Positions 32,891 to 42,034 are shown, counted from the first letter of the stretch. The stretch: 53,647 nt of DNA from Alphaproteobacteria bacterium (GCA_028865545.1 JAGWJY010000020.1:1-53647), one strand, 5' to 3'. Program-made: numbers and translations. Notes: a model not told the origin generated them from the letters alone.

Positions 32891-34657
32891 ATGTCCAAAG
32901 CGACCATGTTTGCCGCCGTGATGATCGCCGTGTCCGCGCTCCTGGCAGCCGATGCGCAGGCCGAACAAGCGACCATTCCGAAACAAGCGCTCGATGTCAC
33001 CGGGTCCACGACAACGCTTTCGGCGTTGGCCACCGCGAAGCCGGTGGCGGCGCCGCATGCCATGGTGGTGACGGCGCAGCATCTGGCGACGAATGTGGGC
33101 GTCGAAATCCTGAAGCAGGGCGGCAACGCCGTCGACGCCGCCGTGGCGGTCGGCTACGCGCTAGCCGTCGTGCATCCCTGCTGCGGCAATATCGGCGGCG
33201 GCGGCTTCATGGTCATCCATCTTGCCGGCGGCAAGAACGTCTTTCTCGATTTCCGCGAGAAGGCGCCGCTGAAGGCCACGCCGACGATGTTCCAGGATGC
33301 TGCCGGCAATGTCGTGCCGGATCGCAGCACCAAGACCTATCTTGCCGTCGGCGTGCCAGGCACGGTGATGGGACTCAACGCAGCGCTGAAGAAATACGGC
33401 ACCATGACGTTGAAGCAGGTGATGGCGCCGGCCATCGCACTGGCGAAAGACGGCTATGTGCTGGAGCAGGGCGACATCAATATCCTCGCCACGCGCAGCA
33501 AGAACTTCCCCGAACATCCGAATGTCGCGGCGATTTTTCTCAATCATGGTCAGCCCTACAAGGCCGGCGAGACGCTGACGCAGCCGCAGCTCGCCCAGAC
33601 GCTCGAGCTGATCTCCAAAGACGGCACCAACGCTTTCTACAAGGGGCCAATCGCGCGCGCGGTGGTGGCGGCGAGCGAACAAAACGGCGGCCTGCTGACG
33701 ATGAAGGACTTCGCCGACTATTCCGTGGCCTGGACCAAGCCGGTCAGCTGCGATTACCGCGGTTATGAGATTATTTCTTCTCCGCCGCCGAGTTCGGGCG
33801 GCACCACGGTTTGCGAGATCCTGCAGGTCATCAAGCCTTACCCCTTCGCCAAATGGGGCTACGGCTCGGTAGAAGCTACGCATTACCTGGCCGAGGCCGA
33901 GCGCTTCGCCTTCGCTGACCGCAACACTTATCTCGGCGATCCCGCCTTCGTGAAGAATCCGATCGGTGAATTGCTGTCGCCGCAACATGCGTCGTGGATT
34001 CGTGCGCAGATCAAGCCGGATGCGGCGACGCCGTCCTCCCAGGTCAAGGGGAGCCTCGGGGCCACCGAAGGCATGCACACGACGCATTATTCCGTGGTCG
34101 ACGCCAAGGGCAATGCAGTGAGCGTAACCTATACCATCAACTTCCTGTTCGGCGTCGGCCAGATCGCCGGCGACACCGGCTTCTTCCTCAACGACGAGAT
34201 GGACGATTTCACCTCGAAGCCCGGCGTACCCAACGGCTTCGGTCTGGTGCAGGGACGCATCAACGAGGTGCGGCCCGGCAAACGGCCGCTGAGCTCGATG
34301 ACGCCGACCATCGTGCTGCACAAGGGCAAGCTGTTCATGGTCACCGGCAGTCCCGGCGGCTCGACGATCATTTCGACGACGCTGGAAAGCATCATCAATG
34401 TCGTCGATTTCGGCATGAACATGCAGCAGGCGGTCGATGCGCCGCGTGTCCATCAGCAATGGCTGCCGGATCTCGTCATGGTGGAGCCGGGCTATCTCAC
34501 GCCCGCAACACAGGCGACGCTGGAAAAGATGGGATATGCTTTCAGGACGGTGCATGCCTGGGGCGCGGACGAGGCGATCCTGCGCAATCCGAAGACGGGT
34601 TTGCTCGAAGGCGCCAACGACGACCGCCGCACGGCGGGGCTGGCGGCGGGATACTGA
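32891..34657 (+). CDS. ggt: Gamma-glutamyltransferase precursor
   Basis: The 588-residue proenzyme has a signal peptide (MSKATMFAAVMIAVSALLAA) and is expected in the periplasm. The N-terminal part has QGGNAVDAAVAVGYALAVVH and NIGGGGFMVIH; the autocleavage and nucleophile site is Thr397 in GMHTTHYSVVD, and the small subunit carries PLSSMTPTIVLHKGK and GSPGGSTII. It cleaves the gamma-glutamyl bond of glutathione and transfers the group to water or amino acids. It follows the ECF cluster by about 100 bases; a TGATCC upstream (around 32870) lacks a -10 at the right spacing, so I do not place it in that regulon. It ends 5 bases from the convergent crotonase stop codon. Confidence 0.95.
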   Translation: MSKATMFAAVMIAVSALLAADAQAEQATIPKQALDVTGSTTTLSALATAKPVAAPHAMVVTAQHLATNVGVEILKQGGNAVDAAVAVGYALAVVHPCCGNIGGGGFMVIHLAGGKNVFLDFREKAPLKATPTMFQDAAGNVVPDRSTKTYLAVGVPGTVMGLNAALKKYGTMTLKQVMAPAIALAKDGYVLEQGDINILATRSKNFPEHPNVAAIFLNHGQPYKAGETLTQPQLAQTLELISKDGTNAFYKGPIARAVVAASEQNGGLLTMKDFADYSVAWTKPVSCDYRGYEIISSPPPSSGGTTVCEILQVIKPYPFAKWGYGSVEATHYLAEAERFAFADRNTYLGDPAFVKNPIGELLSPQHASWIRAQIKPDAATPSSQVKGSLGATEGMHTTHYSVVDAKGNAVSVTYTINFLFGVGQIAGDTGFFLNDEMDDFTSKPGVPNGFGLVQGRINEVRPGKRPLSSMTPTIVLHKGKLFMVTGSPGGSTIISTTLESIINVVDFGMNMQQAVDAPRVHQQWLPDLVMVEPGYLTPATQATLEKMGYAFRTVHAWGADEAILRNPKTGLLEGANDDRRTAGLAAGY

Positions 34658-34662
34658 GCCGT

Positions 34663-35526
34663 TCAGACCCCTCCCAGGCCCTTCTTCACCGGCAGCAGGT
34701 CGGCGAAGACCGCCGTGCGCTTCTGGTTCTTCGCCATGAAGCTTTCCAGCATGTCGGTTTCGGGGTTGTACATGCCCGCCTGCCATGTGGCGATGTAATC
34801 GAGACCGTCGGCGATGGAGTGGTCGCGCGCATAATTCATCATCATCTTGGAGCCGTGGACGGCGAGCGGCGATTTCTCGGCGATGTCCTTGGCCACGTCC
34901 ATGACGTGCGCCAGCATTTCTGCCGGCGTGGCGAAGACTTCGCTGACGAGGCCGAGTTCCTTGGCCCGCCGAGCCGGTAAACGGCGGCCGGCATATGCCA
35001 GTTCGCGCAGCGCGCTTTGCGGCATCAGATGGCAAAGGCGCGGAAAGGTGCCGACATCGGCGGTCATGCCGAGATTGATCTCCTGGATGACGAAGAAAGC
35101 GTCCTCGGTGGCGTAGCGGCAATCGCAGGCGCTGATCATGTCGACACCCGCGCCGATGCAGCCGCCCTGCACGGCAACCAGCACCGGCATGCGCGCGCGA
35201 TCGAGTACGCCGAAGGTTTCTTGCAGTTCGAGAACCTTGTTGCGCAGATTGGCGCGCACCCGGCCGCGTTCTTCGCCCGACAGCGCTGCTGCCGCACCGG
35301 CGGACTGACCGCCGGTGAACACCGACAAGTCCATCCCGGCGCAGAAATGTTTGCCGGTGGAGGCGATGACGATGACGCGCGCCTTGGCGCCGTCATCGAT
35401 GTCGCGCACGATCTCGGGCAGTTCGCGCCAGAAGTCCGGCGTCATGGTGTTCAGTTCGTCGCCGCGCTTCAGCGTGATACGCGCGATCTTGTCGGCGATG
35501 CCGACGTCGAAACAGCGATACGTCAT
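34663..35526 (-). CDS. Enoyl-CoA hydratase/isomerase (crotonase) family protein
   Basis: Start ATG 35526 follows GGAGGA at 8 bases. The 287-residue protein has ASTGKHFCAGMDLSVFTGG (oxyanion loop and CoA site), QGGCIGAGVDMISACDCRYA and DAFFVIQEINLGMTADVGTF. The acidic residue in EINLGM and Asp in TADVGTF correspond to the dienoyl-CoA isomerase arrangement (delta3,5-delta2,4), where Asp/Glu shift the double bonds of unsaturated fatty acids. Such an activity fits breakdown of polyunsaturated acyl-CoA. General crotonase membership is certain; the isomerase reading is inferred. Confidence 0.9.
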   Translation of the reverse strand: MTYRCFDVGIADKIARITLKRGDELNTMTPDFWRELPEIVRDIDDGAKARVIVIASTGKHFCAGMDLSVFTGGQSAGAAAALSGEERGRVRANLRNKVLELQETFGVLDRARMPVLVAVQGGCIGAGVDMISACDCRYATEDAFFVIQEINLGMTADVGTFPRLCHLMPQSALRELAYAGRRLPARRAKELGLVSEVFATPAEMLAHVMDVAKDIAEKSPLAVHGSKMMMNYARDHSIADGLDYIATWQAGMYNPETDMLESFMAKNQKRTAVFADLLPVKKGLGGV

Positions 35527-35581
35527 GGACACGGTCCTCCGCGACGGACGCTAGCACCGGCGCGCTGCCGAGGGGAGGGCG

Positions 35582-36049
35582 TCAGACCGGGTGGGTGTCC
35601 GGCGGTATCCAGATCGTCTGCAGCAGGCTCTGCGGCCCCTTGCCGATAATCGCAATCGGACGGCGGTCGGGTCCGGTCAGGATCATCGACACGATCACCA
35701 TCCGTCCTTGCTTGGGCTCCAGGCGCACGTCGAGTTCACCCTTGCCGTTCGGTCCGACGAGCGTGAGCTGGTAAGTGGTGGCGTGGCCCTTGCCGGACGG
35801 GAAGGTCTGGCGTTCGATTTCCATGACGTAGAAGGTCCCACCCAATTCGGCGAGCACCCGTCCGTCATTGTGAGCGATGTTTAGAATTGTCTGGAGGTGG
35901 TGGTCGTCCCCGAAGCCGCGATAGATCTTCCAGCTCATGAAGCCGATCAGGCCGCCCACGACCAGAACGCCGAGCAGGATGGCCGTCAGACACCCTTTCA
36001 GGCAGCCGAAACGGTGCGGCGGCCGGCCTTCATAATATGGCTCGTGCAT
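35582..36049 (-). CDS. Single-pass membrane protein, possibly Coa1/Tim21-like domain
   Basis: Start ATG 36049 follows GTGGGGAG. The 155-residue protein has a short cytoplasmic leader, one membrane segment (about 22-43; AILLGVLVVGGLIGFMSWKI), then a periplasmic domain with LAELGGTFYVMEIE, TYQLTLVGPNGKGELDVRLE and MVIVSMILTGPD. The alternation of LTLVGPNGKGELDV and a following strand recalls the Coa1/Tim21 domain of cytochrome oxidase assembly factors, but the match is weak. It is divergent from the MaoC gene; no respiratory gene is nearby. Confidence 0.65.
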   Translation of the reverse strand: MHEPYYEGRPPHRFGCLKGCLTAILLGVLVVGGLIGFMSWKIYRGFGDDHHLQTILNIAHNDGRVLAELGGTFYVMEIERQTFPSGKGHATTYQLTLVGPNGKGELDVRLEPKQGRMVIVSMILTGPDRRPIAIIGKGPQSLLQTIWIPPDTHPV

Positions 36050-36160
36050 GCTCTCCCCACGTAAGCTTGCCGCAGAACAAAAGCGCCGAACAGCGATTGC
36101 CGCAAGTGGCTCCCAACAAATACTCTGCATTCCCTGACGAATTATCACCGGAGGATGCGC

Positions 36161-37015
36161 ATGCCCATCAATTACGACGAGATCATGCAGCTCAAATCGG
36201 TCGGCGACACGTTCCGCTACACCGATCGCGAGGCCATGCTGTACGCCCTGGGGGTGGGCTTCATGCGCGATCCCATGAATGCGCAGGAACTCAAATATGT
36301 CTACGAGAACGATTTGCAGACCGTACCCACCTTCGCGACGGTGATCGGTTGGGGACAGGCGACCCTGGCGCGGTCCGGCATCAATTACCTGATGGTGGTG
36401 CACGGCGAACAGCGGCTGACCATGCATAAGCCGCTGCCGTTCGAAGCCGAGGTGATCGCCGACGAACGCGTCGTCGGGGCTGTCGACAAGGGCGAGGGCA
36501 AGGGCGCGCTCATCCTCATGGAGAAGGTGATCCGGGAAAAGAAGTCGGGCGACAAGCTGTGCACGCTTGGTTCGACGATTTTCGCGCGCGGCGACGGCGG
36601 CTTCGGCGGCCCGAAAGACGGCGCGCCGGTACCGCACACCCTGCCGACACGCGCCCCCGACCTCGAAGTCTCCTGCGACACGCGCCCGGACCAGGCGTTT
36701 CTCTATGCCCTGTCGGGCGACCGCAACCCGCTGCACCGCGACCCCAGCATCGCCAAGATGGCGGGATACCCCAGGCCGATCCTGCATGGCCTCTGCACCT
36801 ATGGCACCGCCTGCCGGGCCGTTATCTCCAGCGTTTGCAAATACGACGCCAAGAAGATCACCGGCTTCGACGCACGATTCTCCGCGCCCGTCTTTCCTGG
36901 AGAAACCATTGTGACGGAGATGTGGGTGGACGGTTCTGTTGTATCCTTCCGTTGCCGACTCAAGGAGCGCGACGCCGTCGTCCTCAACAACGGAAAGTGT
37001 ACACTTGCAGCTTGA
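36161..37015 (+). CDS. MaoC-type (R)-enoyl-CoA hydratase 2
   Basis: ATG 36161 is chosen because GGAGG (36150-36154) ends six bases upstream; ATG 36155 lies too close. The 284-residue protein is a double-hotdog hydratase 2. The catalytic segment reads YALSGDRNPLHRDPSIAKMA followed by GYPRPILHGLCTYG, with the Asp/His pair in GDRNPLH. It hydrates trans-2-enoyl-CoA to the (R)-3-hydroxy product, as in peroxisomal MFE-2 and in supply of PHA precursors. It overlaps the next gene by 11 bases and lies near the crotonase gene, hinting at an acyl-CoA degradation neighbourhood. Confidence 0.92.
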   Translation: MPINYDEIMQLKSVGDTFRYTDREAMLYALGVGFMRDPMNAQELKYVYENDLQTVPTFATVIGWGQATLARSGINYLMVVHGEQRLTMHKPLPFEAEVIADERVVGAVDKGEGKGALILMEKVIREKKSGDKLCTLGSTIFARGDGGFGGPKDGAPVPHTLPTRAPDLEVSCDTRPDQAFLYALSGDRNPLHRDPSIAKMAGYPRPILHGLCTYGTACRAVISSVCKYDAKKITGFDARFSAPVFPGETIVTEMWVDGSVVSFRCRLKERDAVVLNNGKCTLAA

Positions 37016-38075
37016 CAGCGGACCGCTCGATGAAGCCGAGCGTCTGATCGCCGACCGCCGCTTGACCGACGCCGCAGAACTGTTGCGGCGGCTGCTCGAA
37101 GAGGGACGCGGCGGCCTGCTGGCACGCTTCCTCTATGCGCGGGTGCGCGGTCTGAACGGCGATGCCACGGGCGCGCTGGAAACTGCGCGCGAAACAGCGA
37201 TGCTCTATCCGCATATCCCGCAGGCCGCGCTTTGCCTGGGCGAGGCGCTGCTGCGAAACGAGCTGTTGGCGCCGGCTATTGCGGAGTTTCAGCGCACGCT
37301 GCGGCTCGAGCCGGAACTCGATGAAGCCCGTTTTCTTCTGGGTAGCGCCTGGTTGCAGGCCGGCGAGCCGGATAAGGCGCTGAACGTCTTCAGCGGTCTA
37401 CCCGACGAAACACCGGGGTTGACCGAGAAAATCGTGCAAGCCGACGAGATGCGCGCGCAGCCGCGCTCGAACGCCGGTTATGTCCGGCACCTCTTCGATC
37501 AGTTCTCCGCCGACTACGACTCCAGGATGCTGTCGCAGCTTTCCTATCGAGCGCCGCAGATTCTTCGGCAGCTGGCCGATCTGGTAATGCCGAGACGCGA
37601 GGATCTTGCCGTACTCGATCTCGGCTGCGGCACGGGGCTGTGCGGCGTTGTGTTCGAAGAAGCGGCCGCACGGCTCGACGGTATCGATTTGAGTCCGGCG
37701 ATGATCCAGAAGGCGCGGGCGCGTGAGATCTACGACCACCTCGACGTCGCCGACATCGAAAGCGCATTGGGTGCCGCGCGTTACGACTTGGTGCTGGCGG
37801 CGGACACGCTGGTCTATCTCGGCAATTTGGAAGCGACATTTCGTGGCGCCGTGCAGGCTCTGAACGCCGATGGATTCTTCCTGTTCACGGTGGAGAGCAA
37901 ACCGGGGGAGGGCTTCGAACTCGGTCCAAAGCGCCGCTGGCGGCATTCGGAGAGCTATTTGCGCACGCTGGCGCAAAAGAGCGGATTCGAGGTGGCCGGC
38001 CTCATGGCCTGCGTCCCGCGTATGGAAGCCAATACACCGGTCGAAGGTTTTGCAGTGGCGCTGCACAAGCCGTAA
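37005..38075 (+). CDS. TPR-containing class I SAM methyltransferase
   Basis: The frame has no ATG or GTG near the expected start; TTG 37005 lies seven bases after GGAAAG and overlaps the MaoC stop by 11 bases, so I use it. The 356-residue product has N-terminal TPR-like helices (about 1-140; ARFLYARVRGLNGDATGALE, LAPAIAEFQRTLRLEPELDE), then the methyltransferase domain with motif I VLDLGCGTGLCG (about 202) and LDGIDLSPAMIQKAR. The linker AGYVRHLFDQFSADYD resembles the TPR-methyltransferase group that modifies small molecules or proteins. The acceptor is unknown. Confidence 0.85.
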   Translation: MQLDSGPLDEAERLIADRRLTDAAELLRRLLEEGRGGLLARFLYARVRGLNGDATGALETARETAMLYPHIPQAALCLGEALLRNELLAPAIAEFQRTLRLEPELDEARFLLGSAWLQAGEPDKALNVFSGLPDETPGLTEKIVQADEMRAQPRSNAGYVRHLFDQFSADYDSRMLSQLSYRAPQILRQLADLVMPRREDLAVLDLGCGTGLCGVVFEEAAARLDGIDLSPAMIQKARAREIYDHLDVADIESALGAARYDLVLAADTLVYLGNLEATFRGAVQALNADGFFLFTVESKPGEGFELGPKRRWRHSESYLRTLAQKSGFEVAGLMACVPRMEANTPVEGFAVALHKP

Positions 38076-38099
38076 CCTCCTTCAGAGGGAGGAACTCTC

Positions 38100-38714
38100 A
38101 TGACCGTGAATATCGGGATTTTGATCTTTGACGGTGTCGAAGAACTCGATTTCGTCGGGCCCTGGGAAGTCTTCACCATGGGCAACGCCGTGGGCCAGCA
38201 TCTCCACAAAGGTCCGGTTCACGACGTCAAGCTGATCGCCGACCGTCATCAGCCTGTGGTTTGCGCCAAAGGCTTGCGTGTCCTCCCGGATCTGGCGATG
38301 GACCAATGCAGGATGCTCGACGTGCTGTTGGTCCCCGGCGGTCAAGGCACGCGCCGTGAGGTCGAGAACCAAGCTGTGCTCACCTGGATTGCGAATATCG
38401 CCCACCGCGCAAAATGGGCGACCAGCGTCTGCACCGGCGCCCTGCTCCTGACGGCGGCAGGGCCCGCCAAGGGCAAACGGGTGACGACCCATTGGAGCTT
38501 CATCGAGGCGCTGCGCGCGCGCGGCGAGGCGGCCGAAGTGGTCGAACACCAGCGTTACGTGCAGGACGGGAATGTGGTTACCGCCGCCGGTGTCTCGGCG
38601 GGGATCGACATGGCGCTTTGGCTGACGGGACAAATACATACGCCGGACTTCGCCCGCGCTGTGCAGCGCGGCATGGAATACGATCCGGTACCGCCCTACG
38701 GCCCCCAAGGCTGA
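38100..38714 (+). CDS. DJ-1/PfpI family protein
   Basis: The start follows GGGAGGAA. The 204-residue protein has IGILIFDGVEELDFVGPWEV, then LLVPGGQGTR and the nucleophile elbow TSVCTGALLLTAAG with the reactive Cys, then THW and GVSAGIDMALWL. The Asp in EELDFVGP and the Cys-Thr pair match isonitrile-hydratase-like members; others are glyoxalase III or proteases. The exact reaction is open. It is transcribed with the methyltransferase 24 bases upstream. Confidence 0.88.
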   Translation: MTVNIGILIFDGVEELDFVGPWEVFTMGNAVGQHLHKGPVHDVKLIADRHQPVVCAKGLRVLPDLAMDQCRMLDVLLVPGGQGTRREVENQAVLTWIANIAHRAKWATSVCTGALLLTAAGPAKGKRVTTHWSFIEALRARGEAAEVVEHQRYVQDGNVVTAAGVSAGIDMALWLTGQIHTPDFARAVQRGMEYDPVPPYGPQG

Positions 38715-38808
38715 AGCGTTGCCTATGGTCGCACGGCCTTTGTTCCGGTGTGGAAGATGTGCTTATCTTCGCCGTGTTGGGGTAGTGACACATCAGGGAG
38801 TTTCACGA

Positions 38809-39252
38809 ATGTTGAAGAGTTTTTGTCTGGCCGCGGCGATGATGACCGTGGTGGCTGCGCCCGCGTTTGCCGCGGGCGAATGCGGGTCGGCTCCCATCGC
38901 GCCGGCCATTCCGGCCGCCTCCGACCTCGCCGGCAAGACGGTCGAGGCAGGACGCGCCGAAGTCGTTGACGCCTATCACCAGGTCAAGGCCTATCAGGCA
39001 TCGCTCCAGCCGTTCCGTGGTTGCCTGGAACAGCAGGCGAAAGTCGACCAGACCGCCTTGGCTGCCGCCCAGGCCGACGGCGAAAAGGGCAAGGACAAAG
39101 TGACGACGCTGCAGCAGAGCATGGCCGACATGCAGAAGGTCTACGATCACACGGTCGATACCGAGACGCAGGTCGCCACGGACTTCAACAACCTGCACGT
39201 CGCACAGTGCAAGGTGGACACCGATCCGAAGATCTGCCCGAAGAAGCAATAA
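38809..39252 (+). CDS. Small secreted protein with internal helical region
   Basis: Start ATG 38809 follows GGGAG at 8 bases. The 147-residue product has a signal peptide (MLKSFCLAAAMMTVVAAPAF) and is expected in the periplasm. The mature protein has cysteines at GECGSAP, FRGCLEQQ, AQCKVD and KICPKK, likely forming two disulfides, and a central coiled helix (KVDQTALAAAQADGEKGKDK). I do not recognise the family. It has its own gap upstream and is not tightly coupled to either neighbour. Confidence 0.75.
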   Translation: MLKSFCLAAAMMTVVAAPAFAAGECGSAPIAPAIPAASDLAGKTVEAGRAEVVDAYHQVKAYQASLQPFRGCLEQQAKVDQTALAAAQADGEKGKDKVTTLQQSMADMQKVYDHTVDTETQVATDFNNLHVAQCKVDTDPKICPKKQ

Positions 39253-39287
39253 CGGCCTGCCCGGCGAATCACCTATCATGCCGGGCC

Positions 39288-39896
39288 ATGAGCCAGCCAG
39301 CGACGGCAACCAAACGTAATGAGCGGCGCGCGCGCGAACATAACGCGACGCGCGCCGCGATTCTTGAAGCGGCACGACGCGTTGCCGCCCGCGACGGCGC
39401 ACGCGACATGTCGCTGCGCGGTGTGGCCGCCGAGGCGGGCTTCGCGCCGGCCGCGCTCTACGGGTACTTCACCGGCAAAGACGAGCTGTTGCTGGCGCTG
39501 GCGGCCGACGATCTGTCGTCGCTGTCGCGCGCCATGCGCGGCGCCGCCGCAGGACAAAGCGGCAAGGGCAAGCTCGCGGCCGCCTCCGGTGCGGCGCTTT
39601 CGCTGCTGCGGACGACGGAGACCATCGTGGCCGCCTATGCCGCGCTGCCGGCCAACGCCGGAACGGGCGATGCAGAACGGTTGTTCAACGGACGGCTGAT
39701 CGCGGCGCTCAAGGTCCTCTCGGAAGCCTCGGGGCAGACGACCGACAGCCGCGAAGCGCATTGCGACGTGTTGCTGGTCGCAGCGGCCTTAAGCGGGCTG
39801 GCGCTGCTGGCGCGTTCCGGGCGGCTGGAGGCGCTGGGCTTTTCGACGGAAGAGATTCTCGACCGACTCGGCGTCCGGTTCACCAACACCCCATAA
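39288..39896 (+). CDS. TetR family transcriptional regulator
   Basis: The 202-residue product starts MSQPATATKRNERRAREHNA and has a TetR HTH (about 21-65): RAAILEAARRVAARDGARDM, SLRGVAAEAGFAPAALYGYF, TGKDELLLALAADD. The C-terminal domain is alanine/leucine-rich and has no recognisable ligand signature. No divergent gene is adjacent, so its target cannot be guessed. A GC-rich inverted repeat (GCCCGGC 39259-39265 and GCCGGGC 39280-39286) overlaps its leader and could be a regulatory hairpin or an operator. Confidence 0.87.
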   Translation: MSQPATATKRNERRAREHNATRAAILEAARRVAARDGARDMSLRGVAAEAGFAPAALYGYFTGKDELLLALAADDLSSLSRAMRGAAAGQSGKGKLAAASGAALSLLRTTETIVAAYAALPANAGTGDAERLFNGRLIAALKVLSEASGQTTDSREAHCDVLLVAAALSGLALLARSGRLEALGFSTEEILDRLGVRFTNTP

Positions 39897-39916
39897 GCAA
39901 ACCTGCCGGGAAAGCT

Positions 39917-39990
39917 GGCTGGGGCGGGAGGATTCGAACCTCCGAATGCCGGAATCAAAATCCGGTGCCTTACCACTTGGCGACGCCCCA
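39917..39990 (-). tRNA. tRNA-Gln (TTG anticodon)
   Basis: On the minus strand the gene starts TGGGGCGTCGCCAAGTGG and pairs with CGCCCCA at the 3' end. The anticodon stem CCGGA/TCCGG encloses TTTTGAT, giving anticodon TTG. TTCGAATC is the T loop. Discriminator G and an encoded CCA are present. Confidence 0.95.
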
Positions 39991-40008
39991 GCATGGAAAA
40001 GGTCGCGG

Positions 40009-40037
40009 ACCATAAGGCCTCGGCCTGTGGCTTTCAA
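40009..40037 (-). promoter_or_regulatory. Promoter of tRNA-Gln
   Basis: On the minus strand TTGAAA (40037-40032) and TATGGT (40014-40009) are 17 bases apart, ending about 19 bases upstream of the tRNA. Confidence 0.6.
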
Positions 40038-40055
40038 CGCGGGCAATTCCGCCGG

Positions 40056-40084
40056 TTGCGGGGGGCGGGGGGCATCGTTATAAG
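40056..40084 (+). promoter_or_regulatory. Promoter of tRNA-Pro
   Basis: TTGCGG (40056-40061) and TATAAG (40079-40084) are 17 bases apart, about 70 bases upstream of tRNA-Pro. Diverges from the tRNA-Gln promoter with 18 bases between the -35 elements. Confidence 0.55.
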
Positions 40085-40154
40085 GGCGCCTCCCGAGGGA
40101 GCATTTTCTCGGCAAACCCGGTTTTGCCGCAGAATTTTCTCCCGACTCTGGCAC

Positions 40155-40231
40155 CGGAGAGTAGCTCAGCCTGGTAGAGCACCACGTTCGGGACGTGGGG
40201 GCCGGAGGTTCGAATCCTCTCTCTCCGACCA
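40155..40231 (+). tRNA. tRNA-Pro (CGG anticodon)
   Basis: Acceptor CGGAGAG pairs with CTCTCCG, followed by discriminator A and encoded CCA. The anticodon stem CCACG/CGTGG encloses TTCGGGA, giving anticodon CGG. The T loop is TTCGAAT. The D arm is AGCTCAGCCTGGTAGAGC. Confidence 0.95.
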
Positions 40232-40442
40232 GTCTTCGCCATGCTCCGTATGGATTCGCTAGGCAGGCCAACCTTCGCTCCGCCACCGCGCGATCAGCTT
40301 GTCCCTGTTGGCGCGCCTCGTGTCCCAGGCGACTGGGGCCGTCCCTACGGACGCGCCGCTTGTCCCATTCGGGTTGCCACAATTCCAACTGTGACCTCAT
40401 GAATGGCCGTAAGACGCCATGAACACGCGGCAGGAGGGCATG

Positions 40443-41999
40443 ATGACATCCACAGGGCAGAAGGCAGATCAGGGTCCGGCGGCAGGGCTGGCTGCATGGG
40501 ACTGGACACGGCCGTCCATCGTGCTGGGCCTGGCGACAATCGCCGTCCATCTTTTCGTCAACAGCGGTTACGGTTTCTTCCGCGACGAGTTGTATTTCAT
40601 CGTCTGCGGCAACCATCCGGCATGGGGCTATGTCGACCAGCCGCCGCTGGTACCTTTGATCGCGTCGCTGTCGCATGACCTGTTCGGCGACTTCCTGGTG
40701 GGCTTCCGCTTCGCGCCGATGCTTGCCATGGCGGGGACGGTGGCGCTGACCGCAGAATTTGCCCGGATGCTTGGCGGCGGACGTTTTGCCCAATGGCTGG
40801 CCGGTCTCTGCGCCCTCTTTGCGCCCATCCTGCTGATCTTGGGTGTGCTGGTCTACACCGACATGTTCCAGGCCCTCACCTGGTTGGGCCTTGTCTGGGT
40901 GCTGGTGCGGTTGGAGCAGACGGGCGATGAACGCTGGTGGCTGGCCTTCGGTGCGATCGCCGGCTTCAGCCTCCAAACCAAATATGCCATCGCCTTCTTC
41001 CTCATCGCCCTGGCGATCGGTCTTCTCGTCACGCCACAGCGCCGGTCCCTGCTGCGGCCCTGGGTCTATCTCGGCGCGCTTCTCGCCGGCCTGATCGTGC
41101 TGCCGAATGTGTGGTGGCAAGAGGCCCATGGCTGGCCCTTCCTCGAGCTCGCCAAGGCCGGCGCCAACGGCAAGAACGCGGTGATGTCGCCGCTTGCCTA
41201 TTTCGCGCAGCAGTTCCTCCAGGTCGGACCGCTCGGCATGCTGGTGGCGCTTTGCGGCTTGTGGGCCGGTGTGGTGCGGCCGCAGCTGCTGACGGCGCGC
41301 GCCCTCGCCATCGCCTGGCTCGCCCTGTTCGCGTTTTTCGTCTATGCGCACGGCAAGCCCTATTACCTGGTGCCGATCTATCCCGCGCTCCTCGGCTTCG
41401 GCGCGCAGCGCATCGAGCAATGGTTTTCGGGCAAGGTGGTGCGGGGCGCCGCGCTGGCGGCCGTCGCCGTGGTCGGCGTGGTGATCGCGCCGCTCACCCT
41501 GCCGATCCTGCCCGTCGAGACCTTCCTCCGCTACCAGCGGGCGATCGGCATCACCCCTTCGGTGGGCGAGCGCCAAACGACCGCCGTGCTGCCGCAGTAT
41601 TACGCCGACATGTTCGGCTGGCGGGAGATGGCGGCGAAGGTTGCCAAGGTCTACTGGTCGCTGCCGCCCAAGGACCGCGCGCGCGCCGTCTTCTTCGGCA
41701 ACAATTACGGCGAGGCCGCGGCGATCGACGTCTTCGGCCGCCGCCTGGGACTGCCGCCAGCCATCAGCGGCCACAACAACTATTACCTGTGGGGGCCGCG
41801 CGGCCATGACGGCAGCGTGGTGATCATCATCGGAGGAAGCACCGAGCACTATGCGAGTCTGTTCCGTTCGTACACGGTCGCCGGCCGGATCGATAATCCC
41901 TACGCGATGCCTTACGAAACGAACAAGCCCATCTATGTGCTGCGTGGCATGAAGGTGCCGCTCCAAACCTACTGGCCGCAAACCAAGCACTACGAATAG
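40443..41999 (+). CDS. GT39/ArnT-like membrane glycosyltransferase
   Basis: ATG 40443 is chosen because AGGAGG (40432-40437) ends five bases before it; ATG 40419 and 40440 are also in frame. The 518-residue protein has about 10-12 membrane segments and the PMT_2-type first loop GYGFFRDELYFIVCGNHPAW then GYVDQPPLVPL, with the acidic Asp-Glu catalytic pair. These enzymes transfer a sugar from a polyprenyl-phosphate donor to a protein, lipid A or another acceptor on the periplasmic face. The C-terminal soluble domain is about 150 residues. The acceptor is unknown. Confidence 0.9.
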   Translation: MTSTGQKADQGPAAGLAAWDWTRPSIVLGLATIAVHLFVNSGYGFFRDELYFIVCGNHPAWGYVDQPPLVPLIASLSHDLFGDFLVGFRFAPMLAMAGTVALTAEFARMLGGGRFAQWLAGLCALFAPILLILGVLVYTDMFQALTWLGLVWVLVRLEQTGDERWWLAFGAIAGFSLQTKYAIAFFLIALAIGLLVTPQRRSLLRPWVYLGALLAGLIVLPNVWWQEAHGWPFLELAKAGANGKNAVMSPLAYFAQQFLQVGPLGMLVALCGLWAGVVRPQLLTARALAIAWLALFAFFVYAHGKPYYLVPIYPALLGFGAQRIEQWFSGKVVRGAALAAVAVVGVVIAPLTLPILPVETFLRYQRAIGITPSVGERQTTAVLPQYYADMFGWREMAAKVAKVYWSLPPKDRARAVFFGNNYGEAAAIDVFGRRLGLPPAISGHNNYYLWGPRGHDGSVVIIIGGSTEHYASLFRSYTVAGRIDNPYAMPYETNKPIYVLRGMKVPLQTYWPQTKHYE

Positions 42000-42000
42000 C

Positions 42001-42034
42001 AAAAGCCCCGCAGACTTTCGTCTGCGGGGCTTTT
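42001..42034. terminator. Bidirectional Rho-independent terminator
   Basis: AAAAGCCCCGCAGAC (42001-42015) and GTCTGCGGGGCTTTT (42020-42034) form a perfect 15-bp stem with a TTTC loop. It has T runs in both directions and lies between the convergent glycosyltransferase and porin genes. Confidence 0.95.

Noticed and set aside
32868..32891. ECF promoter for gamma-glutamyltransferase
   Set aside because: TGATCC is present, but the -10 expected 18 bases later would lie beyond the start codon and does not match.
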